A stretch of 64,000 nt of DNA from Gracilariopsis chorda. Lineage: Eukaryota; Rhodophyta; Florideophyceae; Gracilariales; Gracilariaceae. A program made the translations under genes and the position numbers. Where the stretch lies: assembly GCA_003194525.1 (NCBI GenBank), contig NBIV01000128.1, positions 62,001 through 126,000 on the forward strand, read 5' to 3'. This document shows, piece by piece, positions 10,529 to 19,545 of the stretch; positions within the stretch are counted from its first letter, which is position 1; each line of letters opens with the position of its first letter. Below the pieces are notes generated by a model. It was not told the origin of the DNA. It worked only from the letters and a program-made list of their open reading frames with translations, and did no database searches.

Positions 10529-12229
10529 TCATGTGACATGCTGCCTCTTTGCAAACCGTCTCCGTTTACCCCTTAACAAAAGCTGCGCCGTAACAATCAA
10601 GCCAAGGCCAATCACCAAACCATAAGCAGCAGTAACATTCATCCATTCAATACCGCGATGAAATTCAGCAGGTACAGCCGCCATCTCCCTACCAAATCGC
10701 GCGACAGCCTGAACACTCATAGCACCGTCATAAACAACAACACGTTCTCCAGCAGACAGCCATACAATGCTCGGAGCGTTCTTAATCTTTTCCAAATCCT
10801 TGACCTCTGCTATAAATGGAAAGCCTTTGTCCACATGCACACGAGCGACGACAACAAATCCTGCATGTGATTTCAATACTTTTGCAACTTTCGTCATCAG
10901 GCTTTCATACTTTGTACAAAGACGACAATGGCGTGTGTACGTCAGTAACAATACGCCCCTACCGTCAAACGAAAGCATTGCCTTCAACTGCTGATGAGTG
11001 AAACGCATAAGTTCGCCAGCATAAGTGTCAACAAAAGTGCGGTTGACACGTTGTCGCTGTTGATAAAGCCAAGTGGCGCCTGAAACATTCATACTGGGAT
11101 CATAGCGAGAAACAATAGGTTCCATATTACCCGCTCGATAAACAACATATTGAGTTTCCCAGTCCTCAACAAATGCATCATGATCTTCAAGTTGCGACAC
11201 GTTAAGACCAACATAATGGGCAAACTCCCTAAACTTGGCGACAGGCATGTACACCGGGAGCATTTTCGGCGGTTCCGCATCGGCGTGCGCAAGAAAATAG
11301 ATGACATCCCAAGTGGGTGCATCGCCCTGTCCAAACGCCAGTAACATGGGCCGTTCCGCATGCAGCACGTAGGGAGCTGTAAGGTGTGAAAGCTGAATGG
11401 GTTCATGTTCGGGTCTTATGACGGTATGCATAAAGGACGCAAGACTCTCTCCATCGCGGATGTCGGGGAACCAATACTGTGCGTCGACAGTGAAGGAGGA
11501 TGCGGATGAAGCGGCGGCAAGCAGCGGTAAACGGCCGTGTCGACGTAACAAGCGCTTGACGTGATTGTTGGTGCGATTCGGAATTAAGAGCGCGGGGTTA
11601 TCGACAGTTGCAAATGCTACTGTGGGGGCTGTGGATGTGTGCATATCGGATGCGGTTTCGACAAAGGATGACGGCGGTGGATACACACTGAGTATAACAG
11701 GGCGTTCGCTCATGGCGTGCAAAAACTGGCGCAAAACGGATTCGGAGTGTATGTGTGAGAAGAGTGGGGTATCCTGCAACGAGATGGACTTGAGCAGAAA
11801 GTCAAACATATGAGAAGTAGTACGGACTCCATTATATTCAGCGACGAGGAGCGAATTGCGGTATAACTTGAGGGTTGGAAAGCCAGTCGGCGAATGCTTG
11901 CGAAGCAGAGGTTCGGTAATGCGGTTAGAGGCATCAACCTGAGCGAGCGATATTCGAGCGTCGGCTTCGATGGATTTGTTGTGGTTGTACTTGCGAATTG
12001 GATGGGATAGCTGCTCAAAGGGCTTTTGAAGCTTCTGACAGTGCGGGCATTTCGGATGAAAGAACTTGACAAAGGTGAAGTTGTTCGCACCGATTTGGTC
12101 GTAGAAATGGTCTGGACTGCGGATGGAAATCACTTGCGAGGCGGTGTTATTGGGAAGGGCAGCCGCCTCTGCGGGGCGGAACGCAAGCGCGGCAAAAACG
12201 AATATCGACAGGGTGTGAGGGAGAAACAT
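10529..12229 (-). CDS. Membrane-anchored PDI-like protein with two thioredoxin domains
   Basis: 566 residues from the ATG at 12229 (the frame opens slightly further upstream without an ATG). Residues 1-23 form a signal peptide ending near AEAA. A thioredoxin domain follows with the redox site CPHC near residue 60 and the cis-Pro segment TGFPTLKLYRN. Two redox-inactive b-type domains fit the middle part. A second, atypical domain carries CRLC near residue 433 (TRHCRLCTKYE), and its cis-Pro segment reads NAPSIVWLS. A hydrophobic helix near 537-555 (YGLVIGLGLIVTAQLL) and a basic cytosolic tail GKRRRFAKR close the protein. Several NxT/S sites suit the secretory lumen. Known of the family: PDIs form and shuffle disulfides in the ER; TMX-type members are membrane anchored as here. 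It is divergently arranged with the TOG-like gene, with a 568-bp shared upstream region. Family-level call is firm, subtype is not. Confidence 0.82.
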   Translation of the reverse strand: MFLPHTLSIFVFAALAFRPAEAAALPNNTASQVISIRSPDHFYDQIGANNFTFVKFFHPKCPHCQKLQKPFEQLSHPIRKYNHNKSIEADARISLAQVDASNRITEPLLRKHSPTGFPTLKLYRNSLLVAEYNGVRTTSHMFDFLLKSISLQDTPLFSHIHSESVLRQFLHAMSERPVILSVYPPPSSFVETASDMHTSTAPTVAFATVDNPALLIPNRTNNHVKRLLRRHGRLPLLAAASSASSFTVDAQYWFPDIRDGESLASFMHTVIRPEHEPIQLSHLTAPYVLHAERPMLLAFGQGDAPTWDVIYFLAHADAEPPKMLPVYMPVAKFREFAHYVGLNVSQLEDHDAFVEDWETQYVVYRAGNMEPIVSRYDPSMNVSGATWLYQQRQRVNRTFVDTYAGELMRFTHQQLKAMLSFDGRGVLLLTYTRHCRLCTKYESLMTKVAKVLKSHAGFVVVARVHVDKGFPFIAEVKDLEKIKNAPSIVWLSAGERVVVYDGAMSVQAVARFGREMAAVPAEFHRGIEWMNVTAAYGLVIGLGLIVTAQLLLRGKRRRFAKRQHVT

Positions 12230-12797
12230 GGCGGCCACCAGCGAAAGTGCGCTGTGAGGGCGCACTCACCGTCCGATGGCCGACACCTGAAGCGAACACT
12301 GAAGTGAAAAAACTCACCACGGGATGCGAAGCGCAACTTGAGTCAAGCATTGCTGGACAAAGGAACACATGAATTGGACATCGCAGTGGCGAGCCACATG
12401 TCTCCAGATGACAATATGACGGTGACACGGCGACACGGCGACACGGCGACACGGCGACACAAGCGAGTGCAGACCGCATCAAAACGGTCACAAGAGCACG
12501 AAACGCAAACACGCGCCTCATTCGGCAGCCGTTGACGTACGAAGGGTAAAGCGCGCCATACGGCACGTGCCGCCGTCACACAGCACCGCTCAACGAGCAC
12601 AGCGACACTTCCCTTCCGTGCGCGCAGCTCAACGGTCACCAAACGGCCGCCATCCGCCCGTTGCACCCCACCGCAGCCCGCCATAAAGTTCGCCCACCTT
12701 CCAATCCCCGCCCTCCTTCACCCGCCGTCCATCTCTCCACCAGACTCTCCAACAGCCCCTCCCCCACCCCCCCCCCCCCCCCACCGCTCTCGTAATC
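12230..12797. promoter_or_regulatory. Divergent promoter region with two simple repeats
   Basis: The 568 bp separating the start codons of the PDI-like gene and the TOG-like gene must hold both promoters. It contains an 8-bp tandem repeat GACACGGC (four copies plus a partial, 12424-12460) and a run of 16 C residues at 12767-12782 only 15 bp before the TOG-like start codon. No TATA box was recognised. Repeat-length variation could affect either gene, but that is inference. Confidence 0.5.
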
Positions 12798-13805
12798 ATG
12801 TCCATCACCGCCCCGCCAGACACGCCTGCACGCGCACGAGCCGCTAATCGTCCGCGTACACGCCATTGGCAGCGACTTCTTTCAGAGGCTGACCTTAACC
12901 AAACCAACATTTCAGCCACCAGAAAAGTGCTTCGCAATCATCTCGCCGCTGCAGACAGATTGCAAAAGCGTCGCGCACAGCTCTCCCATCGTCGTCACAT
13001 CCGCAATTTGACCGATCCCACTTCAGAATGGACCGCACGTCGTTCCGCCTTAGTAGCGCTGGCCAACACCACCGACCCTGAAATCATTCGACTCATTGCG
13101 CCTTGTCTGGGAACACAGCTTAATGATCTGCGTTCCATGCTCGTTGTCGCCGCCTCTGAATGCATCATTCGTGTGGCCGATAAGCTTTTGTTGGAGGAGA
13201 GTATCGCTTTGTTCAAAGATGCACTTCGTGCTTCACATGCCACTAAAAAGGTTTTGCATGATGCTCGTCGAGATGCCGCCCTCGCCATCGCTGCATGTCA
13301 GACAGATCAACACTTCTGGCAATCCCTTGTTGAGCAACTCAACAATCCCCATCCGGTCCCAAGAACCATTCTGCTGCATGCATGCACATCCCTCGTCAAA
13401 AACGCATCCGACCAACAAGAAAATCACCTCAACGTTGCAAAAGACACAACGCTTCAAATCCTACAACGCGCCACAACGGACAGGATAGCACAAGTTCGCG
13501 ACGCCGCTAAAACCCTCTTCCAAGCCTACGCCACTCGTTTCGGTACAGAACAAGCCAAGACACTCTTAGAACAGCTGGACAAATCCGCCCAAACCCGCTT
13601 GAACTCCGTCCTGCAAACCGACAGAAAGAAGCCCGACAAGCCGCAACGCATCAGCATGAAGGAGCAAATCCTCAAGGCCAAACGAGAAGCACTTCGCAAG
13701 CAACGTCAAGCTGCAGTCCCCACTGACCCTTTTGACTGCGCCCAGTCCGTGCTCCTGAATCAAATCGCATCAAATGATCAAGAAAACTTGGAGAACCACG
13801 CTTGA
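12798..13805 (+). CDS. HEAT/TOG-domain protein, CLASP N-terminal-like
   Basis: 335 residues starting at an ATG 15 bp after a poly-C run. After a basic N-terminus the protein consists of paired helices in HEAT-repeat style (about residues 72-285). SEWTARRSALVALAN opens the array, like the usual DWxxRxxAL start of a TOG domain, and IAQVRDAAKTLFQAYATRFG resembles the last repeat VRxxAxxxLxxLxxxF. The C-terminus (about 290-325) is a basic, Lys/Arg-rich coiled segment. Known of the family: CLASP/TOG domains bind tubulin and steady microtubule plus ends. The protein holds only one such domain, much shorter than animal or plant CLASPs, so another HEAT-repeat role is possible. Its stop lies 30 bp from the stop of the convergent minus-strand gene. 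Confidence 0.55.
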   Translation: MSITAPPDTPARARAANRPRTRHWQRLLSEADLNQTNISATRKVLRNHLAAADRLQKRRAQLSHRRHIRNLTDPTSEWTARRSALVALANTTDPEIIRLIAPCLGTQLNDLRSMLVVAASECIIRVADKLLLEESIALFKDALRASHATKKVLHDARRDAALAIAACQTDQHFWQSLVEQLNNPHPVPRTILLHACTSLVKNASDQQENHLNVAKDTTLQILQRATTDRIAQVRDAAKTLFQAYATRFGTEQAKTLLEQLDKSAQTRLNSVLQTDRKKPDKPQRISMKEQILKAKREALRKQRQAAVPTDPFDCAQSVLLNQIASNDQENLENHA

Positions 13806-13835
13806 AACACCCTTACACTTCAGCACTACCTTCAG

Positions 13836-14906
13836 TCACGCTCCAATTTCTTCGGCTACAAGTGCTACGCATTCCCCCACGCTCGACCCGCGCAACATCG
13901 CCCCGCATACCTTCTCGTAAACGCCGTCATACTGCTCCAATAAACCCTTCGCCCTTTGTATTGCCGCTCCGACAGCCTCCTTCCGTCCACTCCAATCCCC
14001 ACACCGTCGCACCAATTCATATGCAAACCCTAAATCCGACTCTATCAACATACCATCAATATCGATCTCAACAACGACTCCGCTTACGAGCCATACCAAG
14101 CATCGCTCAGCCATCTCTTCAACATTCAGCATTTCGTGGTTTCGTCGTTCCTCAATCCAGTCCGCTACGCGATGTCCATCGGGACGGAAACATATCCATG
14201 GTAACCCAAGTACATACGCGCTTAGAAAACACGCTGCGTCCACACGAGAACTGCGTACAGGGTCGTCTCGAAATAGACGTGTAAACCCTCGTTGAACGCG
14301 TCGCCATGTGACGCTTGACGCTACGTACCGGTCATACATTAACGCTAAGAGAAGCAACGAAAGTACCAATGTAGCCTCATCTGCTGAATGGTGCCATACA
14401 ACTGGTTCCACCACTTCAACTGATAATGCCGATCCAACTACTCCGACAAACCCCACCGCAAGTGCAACGTCCATTTTCTTTTGCTCATCCACCTTCAAAT
14501 CCGCAGAATACTCTCCAGCCGTACTCCCTTCTCCACCGCTCTTAGCGCTGCGTACCACCTCCTTTGAATGTATTCCATACCCGTTTGGAACGACTGTACT
14601 GAGGATTTGTTCAAGCTCACCTGGCGCTGGAACAAATGCGTTGATTACGCTCGTGAGTGAGGCACGTTCCAATATACCTCCAGTTTGGTTCAGTTCGCTC
14701 ACAAGTTTGAAGGTGGAAGCTCGGTCATATTTTCTAGCCATCGAATCTATAACCGCGTTGAGTTTTACCGACGAGGAAAGTGAATCGAAAGCTGGAGTTT
14801 TTGGCGATGGTTGCGTCGCGCAGACTGGTGTGTGTTGAAGACATCGCCGTAGGACTGGTGGTCGCGCGCAACCCGGTACCGTTACGAAACTCAGTACCGT
14901 CTGCAT
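13836..14906 (-). CDS. Plastid M41-like membrane protein lacking the zinc motif
   Basis: 356 residues from an ATG at 14906. The first 35 or so residues look like a plastid transit peptide. Two hydrophobic segments (about 145-165 and 178-195, ALAVGFVGVVGSAL and LVLSLLLLALMY) suggest membrane insertion. The C-terminal half resembles plant and algal chloroplast proteins related to the FtsH M41 protease domain: RVDAACFLSAYVLGLPW matches the place where active enzymes carry HEAGHFLxAYLLG, so the HExxH histidines are missing and a protease role is unlikely. The following WLVSGVVVE and the helical end also fit that family. Such proteins are thought to work with FtsH-type complexes, but this is inference. 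Convergent with the TOG-like gene, stops 30 bp apart. Alternative: an unrelated plastid membrane protein. Confidence 0.55.
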   Translation of the reverse strand: MQTVLSFVTVPGCARPPVLRRCLQHTPVCATQPSPKTPAFDSLSSSVKLNAVIDSMARKYDRASTFKLVSELNQTGGILERASLTSVINAFVPAPGELEQILSTVVPNGYGIHSKEVVRSAKSGGEGSTAGEYSADLKVDEQKKMDVALAVGFVGVVGSALSVEVVEPVVWHHSADEATLVLSLLLLALMYDRYVASSVTWRRVQRGFTRLFRDDPVRSSRVDAACFLSAYVLGLPWICFRPDGHRVADWIEERRNHEMLNVEEMAERCLVWLVSGVVVEIDIDGMLIESDLGFAYELVRRCGDWSGRKEAVGAAIQRAKGLLEQYDGVYEKVCGAMLRGSSVGECVALVAEEIGA

Positions 14907-17824
14907 TATACGCTTGAGTGATTGTTAGTTGAGTGCGGTTATGTTGGATGTTAGTGTTGCTCAGGATTTTCTTGGTTTGACGATCTTCTTGAGTGGGAAG
15001 TGCAGTGCCAACTTTAAGGCAGGAGGAGTTGCGATGGAGAAGCGCCAGAGAAAAGGGCTGTCGAACTGTGCAAAAGTGATCGGGAGATAAAATTGCCAAG
15101 GGTTTTTGTCTCGGGAGCACAAACACGTTTTATGATAGCTGCGTCAGTTGAAGCTTCGCAACAACCGCCATCTTAAGGTGACATCATCATGATTTCTGGA
15201 AGCTTAGGCTCACGAAACAGCCCACGCCTCTAGTGTAGGACGACTGAGGGTGCACAAGTTCCTGCTGCACGAAATCTTCCACCCCAGTACTCGTTTGGGA
15301 AGACTACGCCGTTCCCTGCCTACTTTAGAATTCAGTCCAGGTCAAACAGCATGCAAGTACGCAAGACGTTCACGGAGTGAAGAGGTTCCCGGCTCTAGAG
15401 GCCAGTGAGAACAAGATAGTTCCAAGGCTCCCACAGAATGACATGAATAACGTGGCAGATATCGACTGAATGACGGAGCCCTCTCGTCGCAGGTTCAGCT
15501 TGCTCCTTGAAACTGCCACGGAAGGACTTCATAATTCAACATAGCGGTTTCAAGATGAAACTTTAAACGTTCCTCGAATGCAGTCACATATTGTATGGAT
15601 ACTCCATGCATCCCCCGCGAACGCCTGGCTTACACTTCTGCGGGCCGAATATCGCAGATGAGAGAAACGAGCCGGGTCGCCGCCAGCTGCAGCCCTCAGC
15701 AGATGGACTAGCATGGAAACGCAGTACCCGTTCGAGTCTTAGCACTATCGCGCCCAACACACGCAATGTTGCAATAGCATGTCGTGAGCTCAACGAACGG
15801 TATCCACATGGACTCGTTATGTACGCTGTTCAGCTTGTCGGTACTAGCTATGGTCAACTTTTGGTGAAACAACCTCAGAGCCAACGCCCCGTACTAGCTC
15901 GCAAAAGCAAACAGTAGTTTCTCAAGCTTGGGAATATGGCGGTCCAAACTACCGCCTCAGAAAGGGTACTGCATTGGCTGAGATCAGCATCACAAATCTT
16001 GGGCAGATCAGCGACATTTGTTCGAACCATGCGCATGCACGTGATAGAAAGGAAGCACACTTTCGCCATATCCGTACGGAAAACTAAGGACACAGTAAGA
16101 TGCCTATATCTTCGCATGAGTGCAGGGATGGGCACATGGAGGACGACTGCCTCCTCTGTTTCATCGTGGCTGTTCAGTTGCAGGATGTCATTTAACTGAA
16201 TGGGGTCCATTGCTTTGTTTCAGCTTAACTTGGGGTGTTCGGTCTTGGTAACTTACGAACTCCTTCTCAGGAGGGGAGCAGATTCTTTTTATATGCAGAG
16301 AGCACAATGATAGAGAAACACTTTCTTGGACAGAGAACCTCTTAGCATGAGCTCCGAATTAAGACCTGTTTCGAGCACTGCACCGACTTCTGAAACTGAC
16401 CATCTTTTGAAGGATTGTTATCATCGGTCAACGTCACAAAGGCTGACAATCAAGGCAATCCAGGCATCGACTGTCTACCCCTCTGAGAACATTCTTCCGC
16501 GCAATGTTTCAGACCTCTGTGGCGTTTTGGAATAAAACAGTGTCGTGGAAGGTGGCAAGCACGTTTGGGTTCTGTTGTAGTATGTGAGCTCTTAATGCCT
16601 CATTTCGGCATCTGGGGAGAACTATCTACTTAAGGATACTTCTCTCTTCGCAAGAAACTAAGAAACTTCTCTGCCCACGATTATGTTTGCATTATCCAGG
16701 ATTTCAACGGCTGCACAGATAAATACCGAACCGGTACACAGCAAGAAACAGAATAGAGTGCTCCAAGCGGAAGACCGAGTTATATCGTCGCAACAAAACC
16801 CTTTTGGAAGTGTAACGGAACCGCTTCATGCTCATTGTCATGGGTACGCATATGCTTCATTAGGTTTGACAACTTGTGTAGCCGAACATATGCATCTATA
16901 CATCTTGTACAGAAGAACGAATACACTCGGGGCAAGACAATCGTCGCAACCGAGGTTGATGTAAAGTCACAAACAGATGGTATACAGTCCACGGAGTCCC
17001 GACGCCGATAACTTCCACCTCTCCGAGGCAGGCAAGGTTTTGACGTGGAATCAATAGAAAGAACATGACCAGAAAAGTTACTGGTTTATCTAGAGAGAGA
17101 GGGGTTCTTTTCACTTTAACCTCTACCGTAGTTCTGGAGTAAGGTGCACGAGCTCATATAAACACACAAACGCACACACACAGTCCACGGAGCCCTTCTC
17201 TTTGTATGGTTTCTTTGACAGTAAGGTGGTGGGACTGATGCTTTCAACAACCCAATACTGATCCCGATCTTCTCGCTTCGCGCAGGCTTAGGCCGACAGT
17301 AGGATGCCCATATCGTGCTTCTTTAGCTTCTTGAGCGGTCGAAACAAGAGATATAGAATCAGGGTGAAATGGTTGGAGTACTCATTGATGATCAAATCAC
17401 GAAGGGAAAGCTAGCCACCCCTTGCACATCATTTTCGAGTAAGCAACACACTCCTTTCTGAATCCAGAAAGGACACTCGTTATCTTTACCCGCGAATCTA
17501 TATCCTATCTGCGTTGTTTTGCCGTTAGGCATGAAGGGAGACACACTAAACATGCTAAAGATCATTATTATTTCAACAAGGTCTGCGCTTGCTCTGGCCA
17601 AAGCAGATGTACTCAATAAACCCACTCCTGCCCAGAGACATGCAGATGAAGACTTGGATTGTAACCATTTTTTGCATTAGTCGTGAACAAAGCTGCACCG
17701 CCTTTCTGAGAGCCATCCCACACCGAATACACCTCTTGCCCTTTGCCTGTACCTTCGGTACAAGTAAAATTCTAAATTATCCCGAAACCGTCGACCTGAT
17801 GTGCCGATCACATGCACAAGAGAC
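14907..17824. other. Long intergenic stretch
   Basis: Nearly 3 kb with no recognised gene. A minus-strand frame with a true ATG at 16210 (111 codons, ending at 15875; N-terminus MDPIQLNDILQLNSHDETEE) and a plus-strand frame at 15591-15917 are possible small proteins, but they have no family motif and are not called. A TATA-like TTTTTATATG lies near 16288. No terminal repeats of a transposon were seen. Confidence 0.35.
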
Positions 17825-18334
17825 TCAAGGGCGCCAAAAGGGTGGCCATGGATCACGACATGGATCCGTAAATCCCTCGTTGTACGCAAAGTCATCGACG
17901 TGAAGATTGTGGTCTTCATCTGCATAGCACAAGATGATGTTCTCAGGGCGATTCGAGATGTCTTGAACGCACAGCGCAGGGTAGCCCGGTGAAATCGTCT
18001 GGGCCGGTGGCGGCGCGATAAGCTGGTCAAATCTGTTTGCATCCGGCGTGAATGCGGCCTCCTCTCTCTCGAGGTTCTCTACGTCCTGTGAGAGTCTTTC
18101 TAGCTCCTTTTCGAGAATCTGCATGAGGTAGAACTTATATCGGCGTGTGCGCTGAGCGCATGCTATGTTATTCTTCTTTCTTTCAATTAGCGTAAATCTG
18201 CAGCCTCGTCTCGGCTTTGGGATATCCTGTTCAGCCATTGCCCTCGCTTTGGCTGCGGCATGGTCCATGAACTGGTTTTGCTCCGCATCAGTCTGTTTGC
18301 GTAAGTCTTCCTGAGTTAGGTTGTCGCTTTCCAT
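17825..18334 (-). CDS. bZIP transcription factor
   Basis: 169 residues from the ATG at 18334. A basic region follows an acidic N-terminus: KKNNIACAQRTRR near residues 52-65 carries the bZIP signature Asn-x7-Arg with the Ala/Cys pattern between. It runs straight into a heptad helix (about 66-95, KFYLMQILEKELERLSQDVENLE) that can act as a short leucine zipper. The C-terminal half is acidic and Pro/aromatic rich, possibly an activation part. Nuclear DNA-binding dimer by family knowledge; targets unknown. It stands alone, with a Copia element ending about 310 bp upstream of its start, so its promoter lies between 18335 and 18641 and may be influenced by the element. Confidence 0.7.
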   Translation of the reverse strand: MESDNLTQEDLRKQTDAEQNQFMDHAAAKARAMAEQDIPKPRRGCRFTLIERKKNNIACAQRTRRYKFYLMQILEKELERLSQDVENLEREEAAFTPDANRFDQLIAPPPAQTISPGYPALCVQDISNRPENIILCYADEDHNLHVDDFAYNEGFTDPCRDPWPPFWRP

Positions 18335-18641
18335 TGTAAGAACCAAACAATATCAGATTGTGTAGAGCTACGGAGAGCAAGTTTGGTACCGTTGGTACGA
18401 CAATTTGTGTTCCGAACGAAGCAACACTTAGAAATTCGGCCTGGCAGTTTTACGGTCTCCTCCCTTGTGATGGAATGTAAGAGACTTGCACATGACAAAT
18501 GCCCTTCTTCGATTTACCCTCCACTGCTGTAACCTTACTCGCACACGTCATCTGCAACTCCGTGGAGTTCTCTACCTGATTGCCGAAAGCTGATTGGTTT
18601 CACATGCGCAGCTCATGCCGCCAGAAAACACAATTCTGTTC
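18335..18641 (-). promoter_or_regulatory. Upstream region of the bZIP gene
   Basis: The 300 bp between the bZIP start codon and the target duplication of the Copia element. Position makes it the promoter; no defined element was recognised. Confidence 0.3.
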
Positions 18642-18674
18642 TGCAGTGTGAAGAAGTGTGTGGCCGGCAGAAAG

Positions 18675-19119
18675 TGTTAGACGACTGGGCTACAAAAGTG
18701 TCCGGCCAGACACTGATGCGAGCTTGTCCAGCGATACTTGTAGTGAGCTTCCACGAGCGTAGGCGGAACCGAGTTTGAATGAACGACTCAGCTTGTAGTG
18801 AGCTCCCACACTCCCCGGTCAAACTCGGTGGAGCCGAAGCGAAGCGTATGTAACGTTTTGACGACGTGTTGTGTAGATGTGTAGATGTGTAGATGTGTAG
18901 GTGTGATTGTAGTGTAGACGTGTAATACTCCCCGGTGATCGGTGTGACCTTGTGCGATTGAAAGTGCGGAGCAGAGACAATGGCGACTGGTGAGATTCGA
19001 ACTGTGTACCACAGCGGCAGCGATGAGGGCCCATAACCTGTGAGACGACTGGGCTACAAAAGTGTCCGGCCAGACACTGATGCAAGCTTGTCCAGCGATA
19101 CTTGTAGTGAGCTCCCACA
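18675..19119 (-). mobile_element. TRIM-like mini retrotransposon inside the Copia 3' LTR
   Basis: Compared with the intact right LTR, the left Copia LTR is interrupted here and the 5 bp GAAAG are duplicated at both sides (18670-18674 and 19120-19124). The insert begins TGTTAGACGACTGG and ends GAGCTCCCACA and has terminal direct repeats: an 81-bp copy at 19039-19119 and a longer copy at 18675-18810 that holds an extra 55 bp. On the minus strand GGTTATGGGCCC follows the 5' LTR without a gap; this complements the anticodon region of initiator tRNA-Met, the half-tRNA primer used by some Copia elements. A purine run GGGGAG precedes the other LTR. There is no coding capacity; the interior holds a roughly 10-bp tandem repeat GTGTAGAT. 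Size, LTRs, primer site and target duplication fit a TRIM. Confidence 0.8.
19026..19038 (-). other. Primer-binding site of the TRIM (half tRNA-iMet type)
   Basis: GGTTATGGGCCC on the minus strand touches the end of the 81-bp LTR. It is complementary to the anticodon arm sequence GGGCCCATAACC typical of initiator tRNA-Met, as in Drosophila copia-type priming. Confidence 0.6.
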
Positions 19120-19545
19120 GAAAGCACAGACTGCGCCGCCGGCTGCTCCTTTATAGACTCTATCTTCTAATTTTCTGTTATCATAATTAAAGGAGAGTAA
19201 TAAACGCAGTCTTAATTCGGAGTTGCATTGTAATTTAGAGAATTACAATGCAACTCTCTCTAATTCTATCTCTCACACCATCTTTCGCAAACAACTCTAG
19301 ATGTTTTACGCTGGATACGGAGAATACAAGATAAACACTATGCTAAAGTGTATAGCTTAATAGCGAACGTTAACAATCTCTTGTACCAGTAAAAAACTAG
19401 TGCGGAAAATATCTGCGTACAATAGGAAAAGGTATAGCTCTTGCTTAGTTTGATTTTGTCAACATCGTTTTCCATAAGTTCTGCTAACGTTCACAACACA
19501 AAAAAAAAAAACAAAAACAAACGTTAGAAATGTAGTAAAAGGAGA

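Noticed and set aside
9994-10554. 186-codon minus-strand frame
   Set aside because: It overlaps the PDI-like gene end, has no motif and only average composition.
12421-12470. Possible CRISPR-like array
   Set aside because: An 8-bp direct repeat without spacers in a eukaryotic promoter is a microsatellite, not a CRISPR array.
18981-19003. tRNA-like string TGGCGACTGGTGAGATTCGAAC (minus strand GTTCGAATC box)
   Set aside because: The T-stem bases beside the box do not pair and no D or anticodon arm can be drawn, so it is not a tRNA gene. It also lies inside the TRIM and not directly at an LTR, so it was not used as its primer site.
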